Assembly: GCA_001972305.1 (NCBI GenBank)
Contig: BDDD01000875.1
Coordinates: 323,593 to 387,592 of the forward strand
Reading direction: 5' to 3'
Length of the DNA stretch: 64,000 bases
Source: Cephalotus follicularis
Taxonomy: Eukaryota > Streptophyta > Magnoliopsida > Oxalidales > Cephalotaceae
This document shows, piece after piece, positions 24,844 to 37,270 of this stretch (its first letter is position 1; each line of letters starts with the position of its first letter). The position numbers and the translations under genes were made by a program. The notes under the pieces were generated by a model, which was not told where the DNA came from, searched no databases, and worked only from the letters and a program-made list of their open reading frames with translations.

Positions 24844-27524
24844 TGTAACGACCCACATTAATTTTGGGTAAATTGATGTTTGGGCTTGGGGGAAATTTTT
24901 TTTTCTTTTCTCCTTGGTTGTAGTTGGTTTGGCCTATTCTCTTCTTGGGTAAGTGTTGCTTTGAGTTGGGCTTGGTGGAGGCCCAAAGGTTATATGATGG
25001 GTTAAGAGATAGAGTTGTTTAGATGGTGTTGGGATATGTGCAAAGCTTGCTTAGGAAGCTTGATAGCTGACTTCAGCAGATGTCATATCCATATTATCAC
25101 GCCTGAAGAAGCATTTGGGAGAGTGAGCTTTCATCTTTCATCTTTCTTCTGAAGCTTTGAGCGCTGTTTGAGGTTGGTACTTTCTTTCACCCGTCTACGC
25201 GTCGAGCATGTGAGTGTTCTCCTCAGTACGTTTTGGTGCATCGCATGGTTGGTACAGACACTATCTTTGACGCCAAGGAAGAGCTTTGCCTTGGTTTTCA
25301 TGGTTGTATGTGGTTCATACATAGCTTCAGAGATGTTGTTCATGGTAGCTAAGCGTTGTTGTATGTTGGTCTTGATGAGGAAGATCTAGGCACGGAGCCC
25401 ACGCAACAAGGAAGCTAGCTGTGAAAGCTGTTGATACTAGTGAGTGGGATGTTCTTCTTTCTATCAATTGATAACTGAGAGTTCATTGTTTATATACCCT
25501 TCCATGATATTATTTTTGACTAGGACTTCTTCTCCTGTCATCGTATTGATATTGCATGTGAATAATTTGTTTTCGAGCTGAGGGCTCAATGCCTGGGTTG
25601 AACTTGTTGTTTCCCTTTTATGTTTAAGTATTCATGCTTTAGGTGATATCGTGTGTTGTTGTCCTCGGGTACTGGTTACTGAGTGTTGGTTACTTGGTTA
25701 TGTATGAGATTGTGGGCACGAGATGGTCTAAGTGGTGATACACTTAACTCTAAGCTGAGGTTCTCCCCTATTATCTCGTCAAGGGTGGAGCTGAGCGTGA
25801 TTTGCGGGCCCCTCGTAATATACTAACGCTATGTGATTGTCGACGAGGTAGCTTCTCGATCGAGGTGCACCTGGTGTAGTGCTGAGCTTGTGATTGCCGA
25901 CGGGGGTGGGCTTGCGTAGCCCCTCCATCGAGGTTCATGTGGTGAGGTGCGCCAACGTATGCTTTGCTGTGGGGAGGAGAGCTTGCGTAGCCCTTCTACC
26001 GATGTTCATGCGGTGCTTTAGAAGTGGGTATCTATATGAGTATATGAGGGATGTGTTCAGTCCTATAGCCCATGACCGCATTTATAGAACATCAACGGAG
26101 TTGTTATTTACGCTACCGAGGTGGTTCCGGCTATGGAAGTGTGTGAGTTTGATGTGTGCATGTGTGTGTGTGATTGATACAGTACCAGTAGTCCCCTTGA
26201 GAATTGTTGTTCCTTAGAGTTGATCTTTTGATGATCCTTGGATCCCTGGCATGTTCTGACTTATAAACAGTTGTTATCTTCTTTCCTTGAGGTCAGTCAT
26301 TGAGTTGGTAGCTCTGACGTCTCCTCGGGCTCTCCTTTTATTGATATCCTTCTATATTTTCACCCCTGCCATGTTTGTTGAGCAGTGGATATGGGTTTTC
26401 CTTTGGCCTAGTTGGGGCAGGGCATGTTTCTCCTTGGCTCTTGGCACCCCGGTGAAAGTGGGTTTGCCCAGGATATTCCTTGATATTACTCACTAGTCAG
26501 TTGGACTAATCCCCTCTCAGCTTTGTGTGCAGAGGGAGCGGGGCAACAGTGTTCTTGAGATCCACTAAGGACAGCTTGTTGAGAGAGGTAGACGCCGGAC
26601 GCAGCACCTTAGGATGACTCCTAGGCCACGGACACCTTAATGCATTTGGGGACATTCTTGGGTTTTTTGTATAGAATTTTTTATATCTATGCCTTGTAAA
26701 ACCTTCTTCTTGTAAACATGTGTATAACTCTTGGATGTTGGCTGTCCTTGGCATTTTTGCCTGGGCCCGTGTATATAATTAATATATTTTGTTTTATATA
26801 CTTTGTTGTTTGTGTTGTTTTCCCAGCCCTGGCGCTGTTTTTGTTAAGTGTTTGGGTGTGCAGGGGCAACGTTTGAGTTCGGTGTGCCCGGGCATAACCT
26901 TGTGGTATGGGTCATGCCCTGGGGAGGACATGTCCGAAGTTGTCGTCCAATGAGGACATGCTCGAGGATGGTTCGTCTGGGGAAGGCATGTCTTAGGATG
27001 GGCGCAAGCCTGGCTTGTGTTACATCATGTTGTGTTGGCATCCCCTGCCCGGGACCCTAGGCAAGGCATAGTGTTGCGTTCTTTGCCCTGGCTCCCTCCC
27101 CTGGCATGTTCCTCTAGTGGAACGGTACGTTTGGGCAATGCGTGTTGTGTGTGTTTCCTTTAGTTAAACGGTGCGTTCGCTAAATGGGTGTTGTGTGTGT
27201 TCCCTTTAGTTAAACAGTGCGTTTGCTAAATGGGTGTTGTGTGAGTCCCTTTAGTTATACGGTGAGTTTTGGGAATGGTTTTATGTAAAGGGTTATTTAT
27301 AGTTTTGCAATTTCTTCTTGTTCCTTCCTGTTAGGCATATTCTTGTTTGTATGCCTTAGGCGCATTTGGCCTGGGGAGCGCGACTCTCCTCGGCAGCGTG
27401 TTTTTAACGCCTGCCCTGGCTTTAGCGTTAGCCTTTGTTGGGGTTTGGTTAGGGATCCAGGTGGCGATCCTTCCACCTGGCATGGCCATCCTCGGGCAGG
27501 GGTGCTCCGGAACGGGGCGTGTCA
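24844..27524 (+). mobile_element. FC gypsy element, 3' LTR (2.68 kb)
   Basis: It runs from TGTAACGACCC to GGGGCGTGTCA. It is strongly similar to the 5' LTR but lacks about 480 bp between 26880 and the next shared block (GTGCCCGGGCATAACC). It is followed by ATAAT, which matches four of five bases of the left flank ATAAC, so this is a single insertion with one changed base or, less likely, a recombinant. Open frames inside are not supported. Confidence 0.92.
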
Positions 27525-29353
27525 ATAATCATAGTTTCGATTTAATTTATGTTGCATAATGATAAATAAATTATACATTGAATTGGAATTTATGTTTAAA
27601 TGTCCTTGATTTTAGCCAATTATTGTTGTTGAATTAAAGGAAAGAAAGACTGAATTGAAATGATTTGGAAGTTAGTTGAAATAATTGAAGGGTTAAAAAT
27701 CTGACGTATAGATGTCGACGCCATGTACCAGAAAGGTATTTGGAGACACTTTGAGCGTCAACCCCAAGTGGTAGCATTGACGTCAAGAAACAAAAGGGTC
27801 GTACTTAAGGCTCCACGCCTTAAGACGTTGACGCCATCGATGGGAACTATGAGATAAGCGTTAAAGCGGTTCGCGAAGCCTTTTAGCGCTAAGAAGGAGG
27901 GTCAACGTGTCAACGACTAAGGTTGACGTCGATGCCTAAACTGTTAGTAGAATAAGACAAAAGCACTGACAGAAGACGCGTGAAAGGCATTTATCCAGTT
28001 CCCTATTCGCGCAGTGACAGAGAGAAGAGAGAAAGGGAGCATGTGTGCGTCAGAGGGCAGGGAGAAAGGAGACAGAGAGAGATTCACTTGTCCATAAATG
28101 ACACCTCTCATCTTCTTCTTCCGCTGGCACCGAGAGAAGGACGGGAGGAGAAAGGAAATAGAGGGAAAAGGAAGGAAACGGGGAAAGAAAGGAGAAGGGA
28201 GAGACCACTTTCTCCATACTCGTACCGAACCTGGTTTGGAACTACTGGACCGGACCGGGAGCTTAAAAAGCTACTGGTCGGAGGCTTGAAGAGGTGGACT
28301 TCGATTCCTAACTTGGAATCAAAGGTAGGGTTTATGACATGTTTATGAAAATATAGCATGTATATTGTGTTATGGTAGCTTATCTGTGCTTGCATGTTGA
28401 TATTAAGCTGTTGAATCCATGCTTGCTTGGGTTGATTATTGACTGAATATACTTGTCTGCGCTTGATTTTCATCAACGCCTAAAATACACGTTAACGCCT
28501 TACTGAAATAGTCAACAGTTTACCTGTTTATGTTGATTCTCGTCGACACCAGAGAAGGATAACGTTGATGTGTAAAGCTACTGCTTTAGAACACGTCGAC
28601 GCCAATATATATGCGTTGACGCGTAAGGTTCCTACCTTATCGCGTCGAGACTGAAGAGGAATGTTAACGCTTAAGGTTCCTACCTTAACGCATTGACGTC
28701 TACGAGTAACATTGACGCCTACATACCCGTCAATGCCTAGGATATACGTTAACACCTTCAGAACAGTTGATGTTATCATGTTTGTGCACTGTTTTACGTT
28801 AACACCAAAAGAGGAAACACGTTGACGCCTAAGGAACACGTCAACCCCTAAAGAACACGTTGACGCCATACTAGACAGTAGATCATTTTTATCCTGTTTA
28901 TGCTTGATTTTCTTGAAATTGATTGAATTGTTGTCATGCATTGCATATCGTCAAACAATTACTGTTTACTGTTTTCAAGGACTGAGTGCTATATGCACAA
29001 CTGAATATTTTAACTACTGTTATTTTGTTCTCCAAGAGAACCTACTGAAGTGTTACTGATTTTGTTCTCTAAATGAGAACCACTAATACTGTTTACTGTT
29101 TTACTGTTTTCTCTACAAATGAGATCAACTGTTTTATTACATTATATATGTAAGCACTGTATTGACTGTGACTGATAGTTCTGATAGTCGAGTGATAGGA
29201 GCCATCACTGACTACAGAGGTGAGCCTAGGTGTCAGGAATTGGCTAGAGCTCATTCACCAAACTTATCTGCAATGCAGATCATGACTGTTAGCTGCCCGC
29301 CAAGTGCTGGAAGTACTGTTTACCTTTTCTATCATCATCGGAGTGCATGGTGG
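27525..29353 (+). mobile_element. FB-like gypsy LTR fragment
   Basis: It is related to the FB LTR at 53998-56723 through GAGGTGGACTTCGATTCC near 28290, the GA-rich tract near 28020-28200 and the CGTTGACGCC array. It is also related to the FA LTR near 29180-29350 (GTCGAGTGATAGGAG block). It is cut at the right by the Angela-like element at 29354. The left edge meets the FC insertion and a clean LTR start is not seen. No protein gene is supported; the 122-codon frames near 28000-28470 are low-complexity. Confidence 0.65.
28542..28870. repeat. Phased CGTTGACGCC-type motif array
   Basis: GTYRAC cores start near 28542, 28564, 28595, 28615, 28644, 28663, 28692, 28711, 28729 and 28748 and continue to about 28870. 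Intervals are 22, 31, 20, 29, 19, 29, 19, 18 and 19 bp. All four cores GTCGAC, GTTGAC, GTCAAC and GTTAAC (or near variants) occur, usually as CGT..ACGCC. Related sites lie at 27714, 27757 and 27776. Confidence 0.8.
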
Positions 29354-31754
29354 TGTTGGAACCCGGGAGGGGTCCCGGTCGATTTTGGGTCTAGGATGCA
29401 AGTGTCTATAATTAAAAATTTTCAAAAACACCAAGACACGAAATCAAGGTTACACTTACATCTTACTACCACAATCTATGCGCCTAGGATCTCCGTTTAA
29501 TATTCAATCGAACAAACAAAATAGTCAAGCATACATCCACTTAACCGAAACCAATTCGGTAAACCATAAATACATAAGATTAGGAACCATACCAACGTTG
29601 GCGGCTCCATCACATTTTTGCTACGCGTTTGCCGAAGCAACTACCGATTACCGTCTCCACTGTCAGTTTCTGGCCAGTCCACGAAAACTTCAACTAAGAC
29701 ACCAACAGACTCCAAAAAATTTGTTCAACCCGTTTCTGGAGGAGACACGCCAGAAAGCGCCCTGGAAGGCGATGAACAGCAGCGGCGACTCACTGAGTTT
29801 GGACTTACTGAGACTCAGTCAATGCGTCATTGACCGACGGTGACATATGTGAACGGAAACACCCCGAAAAACCCATTGGTGGCCAAGACTCACCGTGGAA
29901 CACCAAGTCACAGCGCACAGTGAGTCGACTCAGCAGAGTCGACTCAACAAAACGAATCCGGCCACAAACGCACCAAAAAACTCAGGGAAAAGCCTAAACT
30001 AGGGTCAAGGTGGGTAGAGCCAAAGCTTGCCTCCACCTATGGTGACTGTCGGTGGCGGAAGAGACGCCGGCAGTGGGAGACGCACAAAGCGTCGGGCCAA
30101 AAAACAGAGAGAGAGAAGGAGAAAAACGGGGAGAGAAGAGAGAGAGGCTTACCATGGATGAGAGGCCGCCTCTTTCCCCGGCCACTGACGCGAGCAACGT
30201 TGTCTTTTTCTGTCGGAAGCGCTGTCCAGGCGCTAGTGCACGCAACGCGTGCGTCTCCCCTGTTTTGCACGTTACCAGGCGTAATGGCGTGTTGTGTTGC
30301 CAATTTTGACCAAGTCAAAACATAAAAGTCTCTTCCTCCTTTTTGTATTAAAAAATAACACAATAAAAAGTTTCTCTCTTTGTTTTAAGTTATGTGCCCT
30401 TGCACATAGTATGTTAAACATACTCCCACTGTGGTTTCTCTTAATATATCAATTTGATAATACGGTGGTAAATTTAAATAAATAAATAAACCACTAATGC
30501 CAAATTAATATATACTAGTTAAAACTAGATTTTTCGCCAAGCTAGCATGTGTGTAACATGCATCGCTTTTCCAATAATCAGGTGGGACCCGAAAGCCCGG
30601 TTTGAATCCGATACTACTATAAATTTCCCAGAACATCCAGGAGTTCTGGTACTACCACCTGGATAGTCCCCGACTATCAGAATGACCCCGGTGTGAACCC
30701 ATCACCGCCCGGATCCGTAGAATCAACTATGTCTATAAGTCGACATCCGGTTAAACCAGTACTTTATCAAGTCATCGGCATATGTGTCTTGTATCATACG
30801 TCATACTTGGCTCCGACCGTGACCTAGGGTTCGGAATAATGTCACCCCTAGGTAAAGTCGCGATAACTATAAATTCACGTACACCCCGTTTCCAGTCTGC
30901 CTATACCTAATCAGGGTTTTAGAGCCTCAACAGACATAAATAATATAGAGCCTATCACCCTGCATACGGGTGTGACGATCCCTTATTGCGAACTCGTCCA
31001 TACATCTCAATGAAGCTCCCACAAGGCCCAAAGACAACTCTTTTGCCAGCACGTGGCTAGTGCTGGGGAAGGCCAAAAATGAAAGCCAACCAGTCACAAC
31101 ACAATGCATGCCATCCGCTCAGGTCTAACGATACAACGTAGCGCCACGAATGGTCTACTAGTCACCATAGACTATACACTACCGAGACTATAGGAATCTT
31201 ATTGACATATGTATGACTTTCCAAATAGGTTTCCTATAGTGGGTCTGTTCAGTCTCATTCTCCTTAGCGCGAACCCCGCATTATGCTTTAGGATAAATTC
31301 AAATGGTAATGAGATGGTCCATCCTCCACATTCCCAGGGAGCAAGTATAATACAACAAGTCTTTACGGTTCAACAATTGCCCTAAGAAAGTGAACCTATG
31401 ACTTGGATCATTTTGTCAGAAGGGAGTAAGGATGTCATTCTCATAACCTCTCAAGCATGAGATCCAACCCCTCGAATGACATGGCACTATATGTGTACTC
31501 AGTTGACATGATGATCAACTGATCCATTGAGATGGTTTGGGATATACATATAGCGGGTTTCCATTGTTGATTGAATATGCACTATTAAACACGAAAAAGA
31601 ATTCAGATTGTATAAATAGATAGTGTAATATACACACATGCAGCCACCCCACAGCTTAAAGCGATATCTCCAATTAAGGAGTGCATCTCATACATACATA
31701 TATATTTATGCAGAGCCACCTCGTGGCATGCAGGGACACCCCTATTCTAACAAT
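29354..31754 (-). mobile_element. Angela-like copia 3' LTR (2.40 kb)
   Basis: The ends are inverted (TGTTGGAA at 29354, TTCTAACA at 31754). The sequence pairs with the LTR at 48190-50367. To its right the minus strand reads a copia polypurine tract, so the element's body lies to the right and this is the 3' LTR of a minus-strand element. The long LTR and the pol signature point to the Angela/BARE group. Palindromes GAGTCGACTC lie at 29922 and 29936. No gene is supported. Confidence 0.88.
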
Positions 31755-31770
31755 CTCCCACTTGGCCCTT
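31755..31770 (-). other. Polypurine tract of Angela-like element
   Basis: The minus strand reads CCAAGTGGGAGAT directly before the LTR start at 31754. This is the typical plant copia form. Confidence 0.85.
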
Positions 31771-34254
31771 AAGCCACGAAGACCTTTAGCCTAAGCCAAT
31801 TGCACTTCCGATGTCGCTTCAGTACTACTAATGCTCATGGCATTGGTCTATGGGTCTGGCAAAATTTGCTCACGTCGCAAATCTCTCTAGGATAATGCTT
31901 CCTCTGTATATGATCTCACGAATCATATAAACTAATGATATCGTTGATTTATGTTAAGAGTCGTCGTCACTCTACACAACTGGATGAACGATAGATGGAA
32001 CTACAAGAAGTTCCACAATGAACTTCTGATACCAAAACGAGACTTTTTTGTATCATTGGTTATAACATACTCTTATTTATGGTTGATTCAACAGTATCCC
32101 ACTGTTGTAGACTCTTCCAACTCACACAACACCTTCATTCAGGGCAATCACATATCCTGATACGATATCGTGATCATCTAGATCACAGATGAAATCAGAG
32201 TCAACATAACTCTTATTCAATTCACTATCTTCTCCAGATGTCAAGAAGAAATCCTACGTCACTCTCAGATCTGTTTGACAATTCCCAGTGCCTCTCACAG
32301 CGATTGGACTAATAATCGACTAGCCAGACCCTTAGGCTTGTTTGATGTCAGGCCTAGTACTAAGTATGATATTGCATGATGTAGCCTTTAGTTGAAGCAC
32401 AAGGTAGCCTACTCATGCAACACTTTCCTCTGCGTCTCTTTCAATATCCTCTTGGAAAGATGAATTCCTTAGCTAATTGGCAGTAAGCCAAACGTGGAAT
32501 TCAGAAATTCATACTGTATCAGCACCCTGCTGATGTACTGGCTTTGGAAAAGTCCAAACAACCTACTTGATCTATCCTTTTAGATCTTCATTCTCAAAAC
32601 GTAGGAAGTCTCTCCCAAATCCTTTTGGAGAAGTTCTTGGTTATTGTACTATAACATACCTACAACATTACCAATGTGTAGAATGTTATCTATGTATATT
32701 ACCATGAAAGTGATATCTGGGATATCCTATTTCCAGTAGACATAAGGCATAGCATCGTTTTTGATAAAATCAAAAACAATGTTTCAGCTACGTGATGCTT
32801 TCTTAAGGTCATGCACAGACCTTAGGAGCGTGCACACACTTTGTGGAAATGTTCCTTGGATGTAAACCCCTCAGGTTTGGGACATTAAGATGTCCTCTTC
32901 ATGATAGCTCTTTTTTAAGGTTATCTTAACATCCATATGCCATTTGTTATATCCATAACGAGTGACAACTACAAGCATTATCCGAATGAACTTAATCATT
33001 ACGATTTAAAGGCTTTAACCTTTTCCATTAACGGCTATCTTCCTCTTGAAGATTTATATGCAATCATAAAGGGCCACTTGCCCATGGGAGCATTAACCAA
33101 GTTCCATACTTGGTTGACATATATGGCGTCCATTTCAGATTTCATAACTCTTAGCCATGTCTAGAAAATAGTGCTCTTCACTGTTTCCTTTGTAGCTGAC
33201 AGGCTCGTCATCATCGATGACTTTAGATTTATCAGTGCATTTTGCAAGAAAACCATATTTTTCAGACGCTGTTGAAATCTTGCTTGATCTCCTCTCACGA
33301 GGAGTGCCTTACTGAGATCCCTTCTCAGGTTGGGATCCTTTCCCAAATCTTGTCTTTTAGGGGGTTCCACCTCTAATTCCTCATCGTCCTATGGGCTTTC
33401 ACCTGGTATTAACTCACTTAGTTATACCTTACTCCCACTGCTTCCTGTAAACAGGTATTCCCCTTTCGAAAAATTTTGCAGTACGCGAAACAAATACCAT
33501 TTGTTCGCTATGAATGTTGAAATGAAATCCTAAGCACTTCTTAAGATATCCCACAAAACCGACAATGATCCGCTCGTACCTCCAGCTTAGAAGGTTTTCT
33601 CCTTATTACAAAAAACTGGACATCTATTAACCCTCTTGATTTAAGCTGGGTTTCCTCATATTCAATATCTTGAAGTATATGGAGGGGACGGATTTCATAG
33701 GAATCCGGATTAGGATGTACGCTGCCACTGCAACGCATAATCCCAGAAGGAGATAAGAAGATGAATAAAAGACTTAATGGATTTGACATATTCTCAAATG
33801 TCAATTCCTTCGTTTGGATACATCATCACAGTATGGTGTTCCAGAAAGGATCCATTGAGAGAGAATTCTGTCATCTTTTAGATAACCCAACAATCTTGCA
33901 GACAGGTATTCGCTTTCCCAATCAGAGCGTAATGCTTTAATGGGTTTACCTGTTTGCATTTCTACTTTATATCTAAATCTCTTAACTCTTTTAAAAGATT
34001 CAAATTTATGTTTCGCCCAAAACGCTTACCGAAACCATGACGAATCACAGGTGAAAGTAATGAAGTAGTGAAAACCTTCACGTGCATTGTCTGACATTAT
34101 GCCACAAATGTCAGTGTGGATATATTACAATATGTCCACTACCTTCTCTCCATACTTGGAGAGAAGACATTTGGTCATTACACCAATCAAACATGATGTA
34201 CACGTTGGAAGGGACTCCCCATCCTGGATGTCCAAAAGTCCATCCTTAACCAAG
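31771..34254 (-). pseudogene. pol: Angela-like copia pol relic (RT, integrase, start of GAG-pre-integrase)
   Basis: Heavily stopped and frameshifted minus-strand pol. Recognisable pieces from right to left are the GAG-pre-integrase region at 34130-34254 (TRLVKDGLLDIQDGESLPTC, zinc-binding cysteines present), an integrase-core-like stretch near 33830-33945 (ALRSDWESEYLS, then GTPYCDDVSKRRN), and an RT stretch near 32640-32770 (FMVIYIDNILHIGN, where YVDD is expected). The 87-codon frame at 33541-33804 is an accidental opening within it. The relic is interrupted at 34255 by the Sirevirus-like element and resumes at 39881. It is old and inactive. Confidence 0.75.
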
Positions 34255-34420
34255 CGTGTTGTAAGTGTATGTAATGTAAAACTAAAGCTTTGTAATGTGT
34301 AGGATTGCTTTGGATTTTGATCTCTTGTGATTGTATGAAAGCTTGGTATTGTACTTGAGATAGCTTGAGAGTATGTGCAACTTGAATGCTTGATCACTTG
34401 TGCAAGAGCTCTAATTTTCC

Positions 34421-34427
34421 TCTTATA
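34421..34427 (-). promoter_or_regulatory. Likely LTR TATA box
   Basis: The minus strand reads TATAAGA, followed by GGAAAATTAGAGCTC. It lies about 170 bp before the LTR end, between the motif array and the R/U5 part, where an LTR promoter is expected. This is inferred from position and sequence only. Confidence 0.45.
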
Positions 34428-34471
34428 GTTGAGCCTCCAACGGATCTATTTTTAACTATCTGTTACAAATC

Positions 34472-34980
34472 CAGTCGGCTGGATTTGGACGGCAGTCAGC
34501 TGGATTGATGGCACGTACATTTGAATATAGTCGTTGGGAGTGGACAGTCGGCTGTCTCCTCTAGGCAGTCGACTGGTGGCGCTGGCAGTCGACTGGATGC
34601 TCTATTCCAGTCGGCTGTTGAGGCTAAATAAGAAGTTACAGAACCTGCTGCCAGATTTTGCACAATTGAAAACAGTCGGCTGGATTCCCTGGCAGTCGAC
34701 TGGACCCCCTGGCAGTCGACTGGTCCCCTACTTCAGTCGGCTGGATTGGGTGTTGAAATGTTACAGAAGCTTCTGCCTGACTTTGTACCCCATGCAGTCG
34801 ACTGATGCCCAGTGACAGTCGACTGGATTTGCCTGGCAGTCCACTGGACCCCTGTGGCAGTCGACTGGATTGTTGTTCCTGCAGATTTTGAGTTTGGTTG
34901 AAGATGCAGTCGACTACATAACTTCTGGAAGTCGACTCCTAACCTTGGCAGTCGACTGACTTGATTTCCAGTCGGCTGTC
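34472..34980. repeat. Phased CAGTCGACTG-type array, 18 sites
   Basis: Sites start near 34472, 34493, 34545, 34566, 34585, 34608, 34673, 34693, 34713, 34734, 34795, 34816, 34837, 34858, 34907, 34929, 34949 and 34969. Within clusters the spacing is 19-23 bp; gaps between clusters are 49-65 bp. It lies upstream of the TATA-like box in LTR sense. The same array recurs at 39200-39715. Confidence 0.9.
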
Positions 34981-35142
34981 TTGACCTGTTTCTGCATAAA
35001 AGTTCTTGGCACAACTTTGGACATAAGATTAAGTGAGTATATGCAGTTATAACTTAAAGAATTATGCATACAAGTAATCTACGTTTGTTAATCATCAAAA
35101 TAACATATGTAATGCAATTAATCGGGGTGGCAAAGGCCAACA

Positions 35143-35158
35143 ATGTCCCCATTTTTGA
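35143..35158 (-). other. Polypurine tract of Sirevirus-like element
   Basis: The minus strand reads AAAAATGGGGACAT directly before the LTR start. This is close to the usual Sirevirus form. Confidence 0.7.
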
Positions 35159-35731
35159 TGATTGACAAAACATGCATATTTTGCATAAATCTTGACAAAT
35201 TTTACCCATTTTAGTTCCAAAGTCAAAATTTACCAATAAAGGCATATCCAATGCATTTGTCATAACAAAGTACACTTGCACAATGCAAGATTACAAGCCA
35301 TTTCATCAATATGCAATATTTGTCCCCAAATGCATTCAACTCCATTTATGCAACCCAATCTCAAAGCAATGTGCAAATGCATATAAATCTCTCCCCCTTT
35401 TTGTCAAACAACAAAAAGAGAGATGGAAGCTCCCCCTCAATCATAGCACAGATTGAAGAGCTCCTCCTCAACTTATGCATTCATACACATATTTATTAAT
35501 AAGATCAAAGCAATAAACATTAAAGCATTTTGACATTCAACACATAAATCCTCAATCATAAACCACATTCATGTAACCCAAACCATTAAAGATCAAAGCA
35601 TTTTAACATTAAGTGCTTAAAACTTGAAGTACATAATCCACATAGTCTTATACATAACCATTGAAATTTAAATAAAGACAATTACACAAGCAAAGTTCAA
35701 AAGACAAAAACATGATAATGCAAATGTAAGC

Positions 35732-36892
35732 TCAAGATGGAGGAGGGTGCTGAGGGAAAGCGTTTTGAACCATTTGAATGATGTCCGCTTGTCCCTGTCG
35801 GAGATCCGCATGACCTTGAAGGATATTGGCTTGTCCTTCACTGAATTGGTTCATTTTCCCTTTAAGATATTCAATGTCTTCCTGGGCAAGATCCATCTTG
35901 GCTAGAAGTGAGTCCAGGGTGGGTCTACTGCTGATGCTGCTGCTCGGGCCAGCACTCGGTCGCACCTCATAATGTTGAGGATCGTCCTCCTCCTCCTCAT
36001 CATCATCCCCAGCCCTAACATCCACTTGCTCTCTTGCTTGCTCTCTACCTATTCATTAAATCTTGACCCACTCACCATCCTCAAAAACAATGAAACATTG
36101 TCTAAGCCCCAATTTATTCACTAACTGCTTATGAGAAGGTTTAAAACTTTGCTCATCATCCGGAATTTCTATGTTAAGTGAAGCAAGGACAAACAAAATG
36201 ATCCTACTAAGAAGCATAGGATATGGAGTGTGATTTGGTCTAGACAGTAAGTGGTTGACAATAAGATAGGGAAGGTTAATTGGGGTTCCGTTCTTAACAC
36301 AAGCGACAAATTTAAGGTCTCGCTCGGAAGGGAGGGTGTGCGAGCCTTCTTTTGGGAGAAAAGTGTTTGTTACAAGAAGTAGAATGATCCTAGAGGTAAT
36401 TGGAAAATGACCACTAGTCACATTCATAAGTGGATTGACATTAGGTTGTTCTAGAGAAATTCCTAGGGCCTCCGTTCTACCAATGTCATGAAAATTAGTA
36501 ATTCCCTCATTAGGAATTCCTAATATTTCGGCAACTAGGTCGGGAGTAATGGATATAGGAGTTCCTAAAACGAATGATTTCGCAATGCAAGTGGTAGAGG
36601 TCTCTAGATTAGCATAAAACATCTTAACTAATCTACGGTATATAGTGTGTGATGAGCAAATATAATCAAACCAACCCATAGTCTCTAACCACGTCATTAC
36701 AATCGCAAGATTGCTAACAAGTATATCCCTAGATAACCACGTCTCCAAATGTAGCTTAACTGAGCTAAAATGAGAGTTATACCTCATCTCTTTCTCTTTG
36801 GAGAGAAAGAGTGTATTGTCATAGTCTAGCTCCACTTGTGATCCCCTTGGTAGCCTTGAAGTAGTTGCTCTTGCTCTCTTAGGTCCTATATT
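35732..36892 (-). pseudogene. Extra frame of Sirevirus-like element, plant-transposon-protein-like
   Basis: Two minus-strand pieces lie in the same frame, 36056-36835 (259 codons) and 35732-36025 (97 codons), separated by adjacent TAA and TGA codons. The frame is open upstream to near 36892 without an obvious ATG. The first piece resembles the putative plant transposon protein domain often found in retroelement extra frames (LETWLSRDILVSNLAIVMTW, then GTPISITPDLVAEILGIP). The second has an acidic run and a glutamine-rich segment likely to be helical. Its place between pol and the 3' LTR is that of env-like frames in Sireviruses, but I see no signal peptide or membrane segment, so an envelope role is not supported. 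35160-35731 and 36893-37270 hold no gene that I can see, apart from three motif copies near 37000-37060. Confidence 0.6.
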
Positions 36893-37270
36893 GAAGATTG
36901 CAGGTCAAAATTTGAGAGAGAAAAGTGTTTGGGTGTTTTTGATTTGAGAAAGAGTGAAAAAACAGTAGGGATTTCGGGTTTAAAACCCTAACTATCGTGA
37001 TTCCAGTCGACTGGTCACTAATGACAGTCGACTGGACAGTTTGTCCAGTCGGCTGTTTTCTGCAGAATGAGAAATGCAGAAAATTGCCTATCCAATTGAA
37101 GTGCAAACCATTGGTATACTATCATGGACTAATAGCAACCTAGGTAAGTGAGCTAATTTTGTGTTATTGAGTTGAAAACTCAATGTTTGAATGCAACATG
37201 ATCTTTGAAAACACTTTTCAATCAATTCAATCAAAAATCAATTAAGCATCACAATTATACACATAATGAG

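Larger units (their letters stand above)
34260..35142 (-). mobile_element. Sirevirus-like 3' LTR (883 bp)
   Basis: The minus strand starts TGTTGGCCTTTGCCACC at 35142 and ends CACTTACA at 34260. It carries an 18-site motif array and a TATA-like box. It shares 34459-35142 with 39191-39875 at roughly 97% identity by eye. Confidence 0.88.

Noticed and set aside
29478..29843. 121-codon frame in the Angela-like 3' LTR, with a 111-codon counterpart at 48314-48649
   Set aside because: The same frame exists in both LTRs simply because LTRs are copies. It has no known domain and no start context, and its end is not conserved.
35732..36835. An envelope gene in the Sirevirus-like element
   Set aside because: The position is env-like, but I see no signal peptide, membrane-spanning segment or cysteine pattern. 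Similarity is to a plant-transposon-protein domain.
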